Below the pieces are notes generated by a model, which made no database searches, was not told the origin of the DNA, and was given only the letters and a program-made list of their open reading frames with translations. Shown here piece after piece: positions 1-11,022 of a stretch of 64,000 bases of DNA; the stretch's first letter is position 1; the number at the start of each line of letters is the position of its first letter. A program made the position numbers and the translations under genes. Origin of the DNA: Leptodactylus fallax. Taxonomy: Eukaryota; Chordata; Amphibia; Anura; Leptodactylidae. The stretch lies in contig CAMRHE010000018.1 of assembly GCA_947044405.1 (NCBI GenBank), positions 4,836,001 to 4,900,000 on the forward strand, given 5' to 3'.

Positions 1-140
1 GACTGAAAAATGCAGACCCCCGATTATACATATGTCCCCCCTGATGGGTGTGACCCTAAATCCGGTCTTTGTCACCTCTGAAGTAAGTATTTTCTGTGAT
101 AAGGGAAGAGGGTAAGAAGGGTGCATTATGGGTCTGTGCC

Positions 141-415
141 TAAGGCTAAGTTCACACAATGAGCTTTTGTTGCAGAGTTCTATGCTGAAATCACATGTAG
201 TCTGCTCTCAATCTGTCTGTCAAAAGTACGGACAAATGGACCACAAAAATAGTAGACACCAATGAAACCCAAAAGACACTCTTTGTTATAATGGGGAACG
301 TACGGTATGGGAAAGTATAGTCCTGCTTTCAGGACTTTTCTCTCCACATTTTTTAAGCAGGTTCAGGGACAAAAACCCTGAACGGAATACAGGCACAGCG
401 GTGAACCTAGCCTTA
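141..415. mobile_element. MITE with TTCACAC-type inverted ends
   Basis: The left end TAAGGCTAAGTTCAC is the inverted repeat of the right end GTGAACCTAGCCTTA (401-415). Its right half, with a 'caggacttttctctcc' block, is shared with a second copy at 22386-22532. No coding capacity is seen. The superfamily is not assigned. Confidence 0.6.
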
Positions 416-1670
416 CCCAGGGGTCTCAACTTGCAAAGACACCAAACACTTCTTGTTGCTTAAAATTGGCCTCAGCAATCATTTTATTAACAAATATTTA
501 CAACGTAAACAATTCAAAACAAGTTAAATTTTAACTTTAAACATCACAAACTTGAGGCTACGAAAAATGATCTGGCGCCAACAATACTATATAAATATCT
601 GTATAGCCAAGTAAATAACCATTTACCACAAGCTGTAATATCCAGCTCGGTGGCACCACACCTGGCTAACCATAGCTTGGGACTCCACCCTGTGAGAGAC
701 CCACCATGCGCCAAACCACCTAAAACCATCCTCAGGCTACATTAAAGGAGGGGGAACTTCCACACGATCATTCCCCTCCTTGCCAATTACAACCAACTCC
801 AAGGACCCCCGCTCGCCCTGGGCAACTATGACTCAGCTTTTCACTAAGTATGACAACGTATTTGACAAGAGACAACCTGAAAAGGGAGGGAGGATGGCAC
901 TGCTCTCTATGGTGTCTGCCTGACCAACTGTCTTGTCCCACCTGTTGCTGAAGTTAGAAATGTACTCAAGCCACCCCTCCTGGCTCCTGCTTAAAGTGCC
1001 CATAAGCCATTGCTACCTAGCACCTACCTACAAATGCCACTCATGTTGGTCTCCACATATTGGCCTGCAGCCACGGCTCAAGCCATTACTGGATGAATAA
1101 GTAGGGCTTGCATGACTTTTTTGCCTGGTGATTTATGACAGATCTGTGCTATAAGGGTTGCAGATGTGAACCCAGCCTTAGTCCAATTGACATTATGGTT
1201 ATTCTTTGTACTGATCTAAGGCGTATTCACGGCAGTCAGCCTCAGAATTCTGTAACAGATTCTCTAGAAAAAATACAGGATAAAGGCATATCCTTAAGAT
1301 GTACTGTATGACCAATTCGTATAACTGACTGACCTGTTTGACCGATGTGTGTGCAGTATGACTGACCGCTGTGTCACCAGTGAGTTTGATCATCATGTTT
1401 AGTGTGACCCCTGTGTGAATGGCTGCTGTGTGTACATAACTGACAGGAGTGTGACTATTCTATATTTGTGTGTGAATTAGCCGATGTATGCTGCAGCTGG
1501 TAAGTCCACTATCTAGTGCAAATGCGGCTGCAGGTCAGTCGCCAGGTTAGTATGTATGTGGCCACCATGCTAGTAAATCCACTGTCTTGTATAAGTGTTG
1601 CAATCGGTCAGCTCACAGTTTAGCAATCGGGTGGTCAGGGGCGGGAATTGGGCATGGTTATAGGCATGCC
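416..1670. other. Intergenic sequence, nothing recognised
   Basis: No ORF here resembles a known protein. The short ORFs show no domain or splice context. Composition is unremarkable. Confidence 0.5.
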
Positions 1671-1930
1671 TTGAAGGGGTTGTCCAGTTTCAGATAAATA
1701 TTGAGAGAAAAATGTAATTGTTGGTACAATGAAAAGTTATTCAATTTTCCAATATATTTTCTGTATTAATTCCTCACGGTTTTCTAGATCTCTCTCTAGA
1801 GCTTTCTGTCATTCAGTATGTAGTGCTCTAGAAAACTGTGGGGAATTGGTACAGAAAGTATATTGAAAAATTGTATAACTTTTCATAAAAAGTACAATAA
1901 TGTTTGTCTGAAATTGGACAACCCCTTCAA
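1671..1930. mobile_element. Palindromic MITE, 260 bp
   Basis: TTGAAGGGGTTGTCCAGTTT at the left is mirrored by AATTGGACAACCCCTTCAA at the right. The interior is also inverted, with 'tctagagctttctg' near the centre and 'acagaaagtatattgaaaaattgta' against 'aattttccaatatattttctgt'. A related, less complete copy occupies about 21500-21620. Confidence 0.7.
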
Positions 1931-2026
1931 ACTGGCCATATACATGAAAAATTCATCTGTAGATCATTGGTATATCTATCTTATTTTAATAGCATCTGCT
2001 ATTAATTTTATGTTTAATTACTTATA

Positions 2027-3676
2027 CAGTCCCTGACAGAAGTTCTGTCGCTTATCCATGTTGTGGAATCAAAAGCTTATAACCTGACTTTAAATTCATC
2101 CATTGGTTTTAGAAATGACTCATATGAAAGCTGAAACCCTCCCAAATGATTTTTTGGTTAAGAAAATAAGTTGGCTTCACTGCTGAAATATTCATCATTT
2201 AATGAGCACAGAAAGGTCAGATTTTGGCAAGACAAAGGTTTTGTCGCACACATAAAGTAACAAAGATATGTTTCATAACATTGGTGAATGAAGTTGTGGT
2301 GCTATTAGAGCCATATTTAATATTTTGTGTGACTTCCATGACCTTGAAGGACTGCATCCATGCGTTTCAACAATGATTCATACAATTTATTGATGAAGTC
2401 ATCAGGAATAGCAAAGAATGCAGTCTTACATGCCTCCCAGAGTTCATCAAGATTCTTTGGTTTTGTCTGCCAAGCTTCCTCTTTCATCCTACCCCAAACA
2501 TGCTCAATGATGTTCATGTCTGGTGACTGGGCTGGCCAGTCCTGGAGCACCTTGATCTTCTTTGCCTTGAGGAACTTTAATGTAGAGATGGATGTATGAG
2601 ATGGAGCACCATCCTGCTGCAGAATTTGACCCCTTTTATGATTGGGAATGTAAGAGGAAGCTAATACTTCTTGATATTTTAGGCTATTGATATTGCCTTC
2701 CACCTTGCAAATGTTTCACACACCGCCATACTGAATGTAACCCCAGACCATGATCTTTCCACCACCAAACTTAACTGTTTTCTGGGTGTATCTTGGATCC
2801 ATACGGGCTCCAGTAGGTCTCCTGCAGTATTTGCGGCGGCTGTGGTGTAATTCAACTGAAGATTCATCTTAGTAATCCACCTTCTGCCACTTTTCCAGCG
2901 TCCATCCGTTTAGCAGACTGTGGGCCTTGGCAAATGCCACACGGTTTTTTAATTGCCTTTTGTTTAGTGCTGGCTTCTGAGTACTGATTCGACCATGGAG
3001 ATCATTTCGAGACAGAATCCTACAAACTGTTCTAGTTGACACAGGGACTTGAGGTGACCAGGCCTGTTGGAGCTCTGCTGCAGTGGAAGAGGGTCTGGCT
3101 TTTGATTTTCTAACCAACAAACGTTCCTCCTGAGCAGTTGTCTTGCGGGGTCTGCCGGACCTGGGCTTGTCAAAAACATCTCCAGTCTGTTCAAATCTTT
3201 TTTTAATTCTTTGAACTTGACGCAGAGACACATTAAAGGTGCCAGCCACCTCTGCAGTGGATCTGGTCTTCAGCCTCTTGATAATCAAGGCTTTGGTTGC
3301 AGGGTTGATTTTTGGTATGTTGTCAGAGGTGAAGTTGCAGTTCAAGTGAAGGTCTGGGGTGCTGGAGTTCTTTTTATACACACCCACTAATTAACCGATC
3401 AATTAGTGAGCACAGTTGAGGCTTTAAACTAGGATTGGATGCATTATATGACAAGGCGACAAAACTTTTGTCTTGCCAAAATCTGACCTTTCTGTGTTCA
3501 TTAAATGATGAATATTTCAGCAGTGAAGCTAATTTATTTTCTTAACCAAAAAATCATTTGGGAGGGTTTCAGCTTTCCTATGAGTCATTTCTAAAACCAA
3601 TGGATGAATTTAAAGTCAGGTTATAAGCTTTTGATTCCACAACATGGATAAGCGACAGAACTTCTGTCAGGGACCT
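2027..3676 (-). mobile_element. Tc1-like transposon, about 1.65 kb, decayed
   Basis: The element lies between TA dinucleotides (2025-2026 and 3677-3678). Its inverted repeats of about 210 bp start CAGTCCCTGACAGAAG on the left and mirror that on the right, with two changes at the tip. Each arm carries an outer and an inner copy of a short motif (AGTTCTGTCGC and GGTTTTGTCGC), the IR/DR layout known from Sleeping Beauty-type elements. The broken transposase runs on the minus strand. Confidence 0.9.
2317..3387 (-). pseudogene. Tc1-like transposase with two in-frame stops (DD35E spacing)
   Basis: Reading 3387 to 2317, the N-terminal part is a paired-like helix-turn-helix (AEVAGTFNVSLRQVQRIKK) with a GRPRKT hook, then the catalytic domain. 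The DDE residues are visible: the first D in the DES just after the stop, the second in QQDGAPSH and E in NIIEHVW. Thirty-five residues separate the last D and E. A TAA at 2869-2871 lies directly before the first catalytic motif and a TGA at 2716-2718 follows; the frame is otherwise continuous. No in-frame ATG is seen near the expected start, where GTG is present. The protein would have cut and pasted its own element at TA sites; this copy cannot. Confidence 0.9.
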
Positions 3677-4778
3677 TACATAAAAAAAAATTAAAAAAAT
3701 ATTAAAAAAACCTTAAAGTTTAAATCACCCCCTTTTCCTTAGATCACATATAAATACATAAATAAAAGTACACATAAACAAGCAAACACAGAATAGACCA
3801 GCAGTACTCATGTGCAAATGTCCTACACAGAGAATTAGAATGTCCACTCGTATTCACACAATGCTACGGGTGTGCTCAGCTGCTGATATCCAAATGTTCA
3901 ACAATGCATCGATCCAAAGGAAAATAATGCCGCGGCACTCACCACTCAATAAAAAGCTTTTTTATTCCAGACAGGTATACAGATGTGGCAGTACTACCCT
4001 ACAGCCATTTAATGTCATTAGACGCTTCATCTAGGCCTCCACATGAGGCAACCCCAAGTCTAAAAACCTCTGAACTATTAAAGTAGAAAAACATTTCTCC
4101 CATATTGTGAATGGTGCCGCGTAAAAAAAAAAAAAAAAAAAAAAAAAATCAAAAAAGCTGAATTACCATTTTTTCACTGCTACACCCCACAAAAGAAAAC
4201 TAAATAGAAAGTGATCAAAACATAATGAATTTCCCAAAATGGAATCAATAAAAATGACACATTATCCCTCAAAAAAGACACTTTCACAGCTCTGTACACT
4301 GAAAGGTATTAAAACATGAAAAAACCTACATAAACCTGGTATCGCTGTGACTGTCCTGACCTGGAAAATAAACCTAACATGTCATTTTCAATGCACAGTT
4401 GAATCTGTAAAAACAAAACCAGTAAGAAAATGGCAGTATTGCATTTTTCCTATTTCACCCCATTCTGATTTTTTGCAGCTTGCCAGTACATTGTAAGAAC
4501 ATTAATAGGTAACATTTTGAAGTGCAGTTTGTCTGGCAAAAAACAATCCCTCATACGACTATGTAATCGGAAAAATGAAAACTCTATGGCTTTTGGAATG
4601 CAGGGAGTAAACAAATGAAAACACAAAAATGAAAAATTGCTGTAAGGGTGAAACATGCAAGCTTGGATGTATTGAGTGTGCTTGTTGAATTAATATGTAG
4701 AGGGGGATATACAGCTGCTGCCTCTAGGGCCGTAAGAAACTACACCAAAAATGGCATGCATTTTTTTCTGATACAGTT
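3677..4778. other. AT-rich intergenic stretch with 26-A run
   Basis: The stretch contains a run of 26 A at 4123-4148 and no credible gene. A block around 3800-4050 ('ataaaaagcttttttattcca') has the look of an old dispersed repeat, but I cannot assign it. Confidence 0.4.
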
Positions 4779-4782
4779 TTAA

Positions 4783-5177
4783 GGGAGTTGTCTAGTACCT
4801 AGCAATGTTGAATACTGATGGTCTATCCACCCGGACCCACATCAGTTGGCTGTTTCGCATGCTGGAGGCCCTATACCAGGTATACGGCTGGAACCAGCAG
4901 AGCTACATTTCCTGGCACCACCACTACACTGTACGGCGCTCCATACACTGCATGCAGCTTCATGTCTGTATAATATGGCACTGGGAAGTGCAGCTCTGTT
5001 TCTATTCACAAGAATAGGTGCAGAGCTGGTCCGGTATATTTGATATGTGGCTTCTGGTAGGCGAAACAGCTGATCAGTGCGGGGTCTGGGTGTTCGACCC
5101 CAACCGATCTGATACTGATGACCTATTCTGTGGATAGGTGGGCAATATCCAACTTAGATGGGTCCTGGACAAACCCT
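4783..5177. mobile_element. T2/Kolobok-type MITE, 395 bp, TTAA target
   Basis: TTAA flanks both sides (4779-4782 and 5178-5181). The inverted ends are GGGAGTTGTCTAGTACC and, mirrored, AGGGTTTGTCCAGGACC. The interior is diverged. TTAA duplication with TTAAAGGRR-like ends is the signature of T2-type Kolobok MITEs, which are abundant in frogs. Confidence 0.7.
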
Positions 5178-5807
5178 TTAACTGAGACCAGCTGCACCAT
5201 GTGAATGCACCCTAGGTGGTGGGAAAATGAAACCTTTGCTCTGGGCCCAATGGAAAATGGCCCTGATCCAGAGCTTGCCTGCAGACATTCAGCACAAACA
5301 TCACACAAATGACTATATCACTTTTTCCACAGTAATGTATAATGTATAAGTGACACAAAACAAAATCCAGCACGGGAGGGGGGAGGAGGAAGGGGGACAT
5401 GACAGACTGGTGACCTAATGACTAGAGACCAGGAGGTCAGGGCCGAGATGACGGGGGAGGGCTGCCGGCCAGAGGACGGCTGAGTGCAGGGCATGGAGGA
5501 GAAGGAAGGAGGAGGAGTGCAAGGAGGATACAGGAGGGATGTAGTGAGGAGGGCGGAGGACTCGGCATTATCGGAGCGGGGCGGGCTCTGTGTACAGGAA
5601 TGTGTGCACTGGGGCTGACCATACACAGATCCCGCAGGACGGAGCGCTCCTCAGCCCCGGCTCAATGAATCACTAAACTTTCTTCTTTTACCCGCTCGGG
5701 GTGACGCTCGGCTTGCTGCATGTGTCGCCCCCACCCCAGTGGCGGTCTACAAGGTGATCTGCGCCCCTGCCCCTCCGGCTGCCTATTTATGTGCTGTGTC
5801 TCGGTTG

Positions 5808-5817
5808 CCTATTAAGG
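5808..5817 (+). promoter_or_regulatory. Perfect CArG box (candidate SRF site)
   Basis: CCTATTAAGG fits the serum response factor consensus CC(A/T)6GG exactly and lies 74 bp upstream of the start codon. A one-mismatch relative lies 26 bp upstream at 5782-5791. Occupancy by SRF is inference only. Confidence 0.45.
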
Positions 5818-5890
5818 GATTTACAAGGAGGCAGCGCGGCTGTGAGCCAGGAGCAGCAGGGTTGTCGTCGTCCTCCTCCTAGTCCTCAGC

Positions 5891-6044
5891 ATGGGGCTGC
5901 AGCCCTTGGAGTTCAGTGACTGCTACCTAGACAGCCCGTGGCTCCGGGAGAGGATACGTGCACATGAGCTGGAGCTGGACAGAACCAACAAGTTCATCAA
6001 GGACTTGGTCAAAGATGGCAAGAACCTCATAGCGGCCACTAAGA
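5891..6044 (+). CDS. ARHGAP10: ARHGAP10 (GRAF2) coding exon 1
   Basis: This exon encodes residues 1-51 plus the first base of codon 52. It opens [17 protein letters not shown] and includes TNKFIK and KNLIAATK, which match ARHGAP10 better than its paralogues ARHGAP26 and ARHGAP42. ARHGAP10 is a cytoplasmic Rho GTPase-activating protein with BAR, PH, RhoGAP and SH3 domains; it switches off RhoA/Cdc42 at membranes. Only the start of the membrane-bending BAR domain is encoded here. The ATG has a good context (A at -3, G at +4). The exon ends at a consensus donor, GTAAGT, at 6045 in phase 1; reading on meets a stop within three codons. The exon lies inside the CpG block, as expected for a first exon. 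Confidence 0.93.
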
Positions 6045-6806
6045 GTAAGTGAGAGCCCGGGGACGTGCCGAGGCATTTCCTTTATGTAACACTTGTGTGT
6101 GCGGCTCCTGTCACATGAAGTGTGTGTCACCAGTGTCCTCAGGCTGGATGTCACCTCAGCCTGGCCGTACTGAGCCTGTGCTGGTGCACATCACTCACAT
6201 CCATACCAACTATTCATTGGGGTTCACTTACTAAAACCGGCCATAATCAGTGCAGCTCCTTAAGGCTATGTTCACATCTGTGTTGGATACCCATTAGGAG
6301 ATGCAGAGCACATTAGAAAGGCCACACAAACTACCACAGCACTCTGCACTGTTTAATCCAGTAAAAATAATGGACACCATGACAAAAGCAGAAGGGCCCC
6401 TTTATAGTCATGAGTGGTCCACAGGACTGCACTCATATCTGTCATACAACTCATCCAGCACTTCCATTATTTTTGTTATTCTGCTTCTATGATGGAGCAG
6501 AATAATGGAAAAAAAAAACCAGTTGTGATGTGAATGTAGCTTCACAGTGAATTCACACAGGGCAGAATTGCATACGAGTGAAAAATAAGCTGTTGGTCGT
6601 ATAATAAACTAAAGGTTATGGCTGGAAAGCAGGTCAAATCTTACTTTTGACAGAATCTTCGTTATCGTCATCTGCGTGAAAGAACATGGTCAACTAAAGG
6701 CTGACAACAGAGAAAAACGGACAACTACTTGAGCCAACTTATCTCATGTCTATAGTCCGCTTAAATGGAGTCTATCATTTCCCCCATCCACTGTAAACTG
6801 CCCCTT
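6045..6806 (+). other. Start of ARHGAP10 intron 1
   Basis: This intron sequence follows the donor. A segment at about 6260-6560 carries TTCACA-type ends ('ggctatgttcacatctgtg' and 'cttcacagtgaattcacacag') and is probably a decayed MITE. There is no additional exon that I can support. Confidence 0.45.
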
Positions 6807-7162
6807 GGATGCCGAGAAAATGAAGTTTTACTCCATTTGCAAATTAGGTGTATCTGTTGAAAACTCCCCTGATGCTGTTAGTTCAGCCCTCTGGGCCTCC
6901 AACATCACCAAGTCCTTGTCGAAAATTCCTCAAATGCACAGTATGATCTTGGTGTGTATGAGCGTACTGCGCACGCCGAGGATTACGATAGCATCCTGCA
7001 CATGCGTGATTTTGTGACGTCTGAAGCCCAGGGGGCTGCACTATCAGCATCTGAGGCGTGTTCTCAACACATACAGCAGTGTTTGGGGATCGAAGGCAAC
7101 ACCCCCCAGTGCTCCAAATACCTAATTTGCATATGGAATAAAACTTAATTTTCTCGGCATCC
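6807..7162. mobile_element. Palindromic MITE with about 43-bp inverted ends
   Basis: GGATGCCGAGAAAATGAAGT at 6807 is mirrored by the sequence ending CTCGGCATCC at 7162. Pairing continues through 'ccatttgcaaattaggt', so almost the same peptide is read on both strands at the ends. No transposase is present and the target duplication is unclear. Confidence 0.7.
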
Positions 7163-7174
7163 ATTGGTCATTTT

Positions 7175-7450
7175 CACAACATTGGGCCTCTGCCGAATCC
7201 CATCCACACCTTGCGGAAAAATACGCGCAGCAGACACGCTGCGATTTCCAAAACCGTTGCGGTTATTGGAAATCGCAGCATGTCAATTATACCTACAGAA
7301 ATGCTGCTGTTTTCCCTATAGGTATTATGGAAGAAGAAAGTCCGCAGAGGACTTTCTGTGAACAGTGCTGTGGGAAAAACCACAATGCGTTGCTGCCGTG
7401 GTTTTTCATGCAGTGCTTTTTGCTGTGGCCCGCTATGTGGGGCCTTAGCC
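7175..7450. repeat. Dispersed repeat family B, copy 1
   Basis: This copy carries the family's recurring blocks: 'cttgcggaaaaatacgcgcagc', 'gaaatcgcagcatgtcaatta', 'cctatagg' and 'gtccgcagaggactttctgtg'. Other copies are at 10755-11022, 21835-21950, 31264-31740, 32460-32690, 38560-38820 and, weakly, 40577-40860. It is non-coding and its class is unassigned. Confidence 0.6.
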
Positions 7451-7451
7451 T

Positions 7452-7651
7452 AAAAGCTGCTTTTTTGTGTTGCAGATTTTGCTGCTACTTTTTGAGCCAA
7501 GCCCAGGATTGACTATAAAAGGAATGGGAAATCTATAGGAAGCTCTTGTACTTCTCCCTTCTACTTAATCTACTCCTGGCTTTGGCTCAAAAAGCTGCAG
7601 CAAATTCTGCAACAAAAGAAGCTTCTTTTCCGTAATGTGAGGGCCTCAGCC
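7452..7651. mobile_element. Palindromic MITE family A, copy 1
   Basis: 'ttgcagattttgctgc' and 'tttttgagccaagcccagg' on the left mirror 'cctggctttggctcaaaaa' and 'gcagcaaattctgcaa' on the right. Copies 2 and 3 are at 22838-23052 and 39187-39405. Confidence 0.7.
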
Positions 7652-8093
7652 CCATGGTGATTTAGTAGTCAGTTTATTCATACATTTCTTGGAGGGATCA
7701 CATAGGAATGGCACAATGGAAAGTTCTAAGAAAAGCTGCTCCAGCAATATTTATTTCATGGGGAATACAAGTATTTACCCAAGCAGACACATCATGAGAG
7801 CTGACACGTCCTCTCTTACTCTGAGAGTGTTGTGTAGTGATCGTTCTATTATAGCATGCTACTGAAGATTGCCTGGCTGTACGTGGCACCATTCACCATC
7901 GCTTACAATAGCCAAGTGGATAAACATACAAGTAAATGAGGAACGAGGCAGTCGTATAACTTTTTCCATTAACTTCTGTTAGTGTGACTCAAGCAGTGTG
8001 ATAGGGTTTTGTTGGAAAATATAAAATGTGTATATGGCTCTAAATGTTATTTTCTTAAAGGAGAATTCTGGTCAGAAGCAGTTGTCACTAGGA

Positions 8094-8247
8094 CAGGGGT
8101 CAGCAACCTTTGACACTCCAGCTGCTGTAAAACTACAACTCCCAACATGATCCAGTCACTTCCATGGAAGTTCCAAAAACAGCAAAGTATGTATATTGGG
8201 AGTTGTAGTTTTACAACAGCTGGTGTGCCAAGGGTTGCCTACCCCTG
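8094..8247. mobile_element. hAT-type MITE, 154 bp, 8-bp target duplication
   Basis: Eight-base flanking repeats CACTAGGA (8086-8093) and CACTAGGG (8248-8255) differ at one base. The ends CAGGGGTCAGCAACC and, mirrored, CAGGGGTAGGCAACC continue inward through 'aaactacaactcccaa'. Eight-base duplications and CAGGGG ends are typical of hAT elements. Confidence 0.85.
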
Positions 8248-8255
8248 CACTAGGG

Positions 8256-10754
8256 CTAGGCCATAGACCCGTGGGGGTCCAACTCTGTCACTATGAATGG
8301 AGAGGCAGGGAACATGCTCCATTCAAACACCTCCTACCTGTAGTATTGGTATGGGACAATAGGGGACCAGGGTGCTCTGTTCTGGCAATTGAAGGTCCAA
8401 AAGTGGTCAGACCACCTCCGATCTAGCAATAATCATCTAGTGGATAAGCGGTAATTGCGTTTTACTGGCTTTTTATTGTGCAGATGAACCCCTCTACTCT
8501 CCATTAACCTAAGTGTGTGATGATGTATCACCCATACTAAGGATTTGTCATGAGGACCAGTCTACTAGTCATGGCCTGCAGTGGTGATGACAAAACAGAG
8601 GGCCACAATCGCCTGCTATCACTAATGTGTCACTTTTATGGATGCTATGTCATTGCTTCCTTATGCATTCTGCAGAGCAAAAATTGTATCCTACAGGCAA
8701 ATACGTCATACTGTATAGCATACCATTGCATATCTTAGGAACCTGTTAGTTGTACAAGTGGTGAACATCTAGGACCTATACATAGAATAGAGCCTTTGTG
8801 ATGATAGTTCAGAAGAAGAATGAAGAGGTTCCAGTTTTAGGTCCTCAGCTGGACCTCTTTGTATGTGTTAATATTAAATAGGTTTATGTTACTCAGGATG
8901 CTATACATATGATCTGATGTCTTCAGTGGTATGGTTATAACAATACCCAGTGGTTTGCTGGGAGATAGAATACTGTAAATGGTATCTGTTAGTGATGCCA
9001 TTGTCCCAGTACTATTTTCAACAGAGTATGACCGCCTCCACATAGTTTTCTCCTGGCAGGGCCTATGCCTGTTTATATGGTGTAGAACTGGATCCATGGA
9101 TGTGGGAGAACTATACACCAGACATTATTGTGGTGCAACATTCTCTAAAATGTCCAAAATTAGGTTGAACACAGACTTGTTGAACGACAATCGCAGCCTA
9201 TAGTTGGAAATACATGCAACGGTCACATCACTTTTTTATATGGGCTCCTAATGGGATTTTTTTTTTGCAACCTAAGAGATGTTCTGCTATTGTACCCAGT
9301 AAACTAGTCACCATTTAAAGCATAGAATTTACTTGCATGCAGGTCCATGACTATGTGCGTCGTCTTATGATCTTTAGTCTGTACTAGATCATCAGGTGTA
9401 CAAAGTCACTATCTTTGTTGTTTACCTACATAATATCATCAGGCTTGGACTAACCCACAGGAGATCAGTTGAATCCTCTGTTGGGCCCCTGAATCAGGAG
9501 TGGACCCCTTACCCTTGACTGAGCACAGTACACTTGGTGCACATATAGATGCCATGCAACATATCAGCCAGTCTTCGTGTCGATGTAATAAACAGGCTAG
9601 TTTACTTAAGAAGCTACTCATCTTATTATTATATAGACACGTAGGTAGGTTGGACACCTTACTCAGGCCGGACCTTATGGATGACACTGCCGAGTCCCCC
9701 AACCCAACAATTGTCTTGCTGCTGTGTGACCATATATTCCAGCCAGGACCCAGGAGGCAGCAAGCCACTACTATCATCTCTCCAACTAGGTCAAGAAATT
9801 CAAATTTCTATCATCCCTTTTCCCTACATGGGGAACTAAAATTCCCAGCATGTTCTGAAAGCTGCAGGACCTGTTGGGAGTTGTAGTTTACCCCACAGAT
9901 TGTATTCTACAAGGAACCTTCCAGTAGTGCTGCGGAGTTGGAGTCTAGATAAAGTTTCTGACTCTAGCCTCGAAATAAAATGAATTGATATATATTACTT
10001 TACACCATTATTGGTATTGTATAATTAGATGCATAGCTATTTGCATATTTACTTTAATAGGGATGCAATTGCCGAATTGCCTTCTAAATTAGAGGAGCTT
10101 TATTGCTTCTGTCTGACAGTGGTTGTCAGCCATTTATGGAGGAATCCGAGTTGGGCTGTGGGAAAAATAGAAGCGTCGGAATTGTTGGATTGGCTACTGA
10201 CCACACAGTCCTGCTTCTGAGGTCAAACATAGTGAACACAGTGCAGCCATAATGCTGGTGATAACCATGCTGACATACAGTGTTACCGCAAATCAGTATA
10301 GTTTTCCAATTGAATATAATGGGTGTGTAGTTTCGGGGGCAAATCTGCTGCTTACTTGAGTAACCGTATACCCATTAACAATATAATTTACAAACTGCAC
10401 AGTTTTGCAGTAAAACACATTGAGGCATATTTATTAAGACTGAAGTTTCACCAGAGTGAAAGTTGGCACCAGTCAGGACCTTATGTAGAATTCCTATATA
10501 ATAAATATGTCGTGCCGAAGTGTCCTCATCTTGGCTCTTCCCACGTTGCTGAAAGTGAGTGACGCACTTAATGGGGGTAATGACAATTCTTTTAGCTTTG
10601 CCCCAAAGATGTGCCATGTTATCACAAATCTATGTCAGAAAACTGGCTTAGCTGCATTTATAAATGTCCAATCTGACACTGGAAATCATCTATATGAAGG
10701 GAGTCCAGATTATTTTCAGATTCTGAGTACTCTATACATAGTATATTTAAGGCT
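8256..10754. other. Intron sequence with only small repeat pieces
   Basis: A decayed hairpin at 9828-9897 contains 'gggagttgtagttta' and resembles the hAT MITE at 8094. A block at 10421-10670 ('gcatatttattaagactgaag') recurs in part at 11940-12230. No exon or RNA gene is seen. Confidence 0.45.
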
Positions 10755-11022
10755 AAGGTAGCGGGCCATGGGAAAAACGCGTCGCGGTTTTTCCCGCAGC
10801 TCTTTTCACAGAAAGTCTGCAGAGGTTTCCTCTGCGGACTTTCTGCTTCCCGTATACCTATAGGGAAACCGCTGGGGTTTCCATAGGTATAATTGACATG
10901 CTGCGATTTCCAAAACCACGACGGGCACGCTGCATGTATTTTTCTTCAATGTGTGGATAGGATTCGCTAGAATCCCATAAACTTTGCAGTGACTGTTTAC
11001 GCCACGTGGGGCCCCCAGCCTG
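10755..11022. repeat. Dispersed repeat family B, copy 2
   Basis: This copy has 'cagaaagtctgcagagg', 'ctgcggactttctgcttcc', 'gtataattgacatgctgcga' and 'aatgtgtggataggattcgc', the same blocks and order as the other copies. It is non-coding. Confidence 0.6.

Larger units (their letters stand above)
5341..6060 (+). promoter_or_regulatory. ARHGAP10: CpG-rich promoter and 5' UTR region of ARHGAP10
   Basis: This is the most GC- and CpG-rich stretch of the non-transposon sequence, and it ends at the first coding exon. It contains a GC box (GGGGCGGG, 5578-5585), a CArG-like site (CCTATTTATG, 5782-5791) that could also act as a weak TATA-like element, and a perfect CArG box (CCTATTAAGG, 5808-5817). 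The transcription start cannot be fixed from sequence, so some of these sites may lie in the 5' UTR. Promoter function is inferred from composition and position. Confidence 0.7.

Noticed and set aside
5318..5626. 102-codon minus-strand ORF in the CpG block
   Set aside because: Low-complexity Pro/Ser composition from GC-rich promoter DNA; no domain or splice context.
9439..9886. Overlapping ORFs of 112 and 128 codons on opposite strands
   Set aside because: Neither resembles a protein, and one ends in a decayed hAT-type hairpin.
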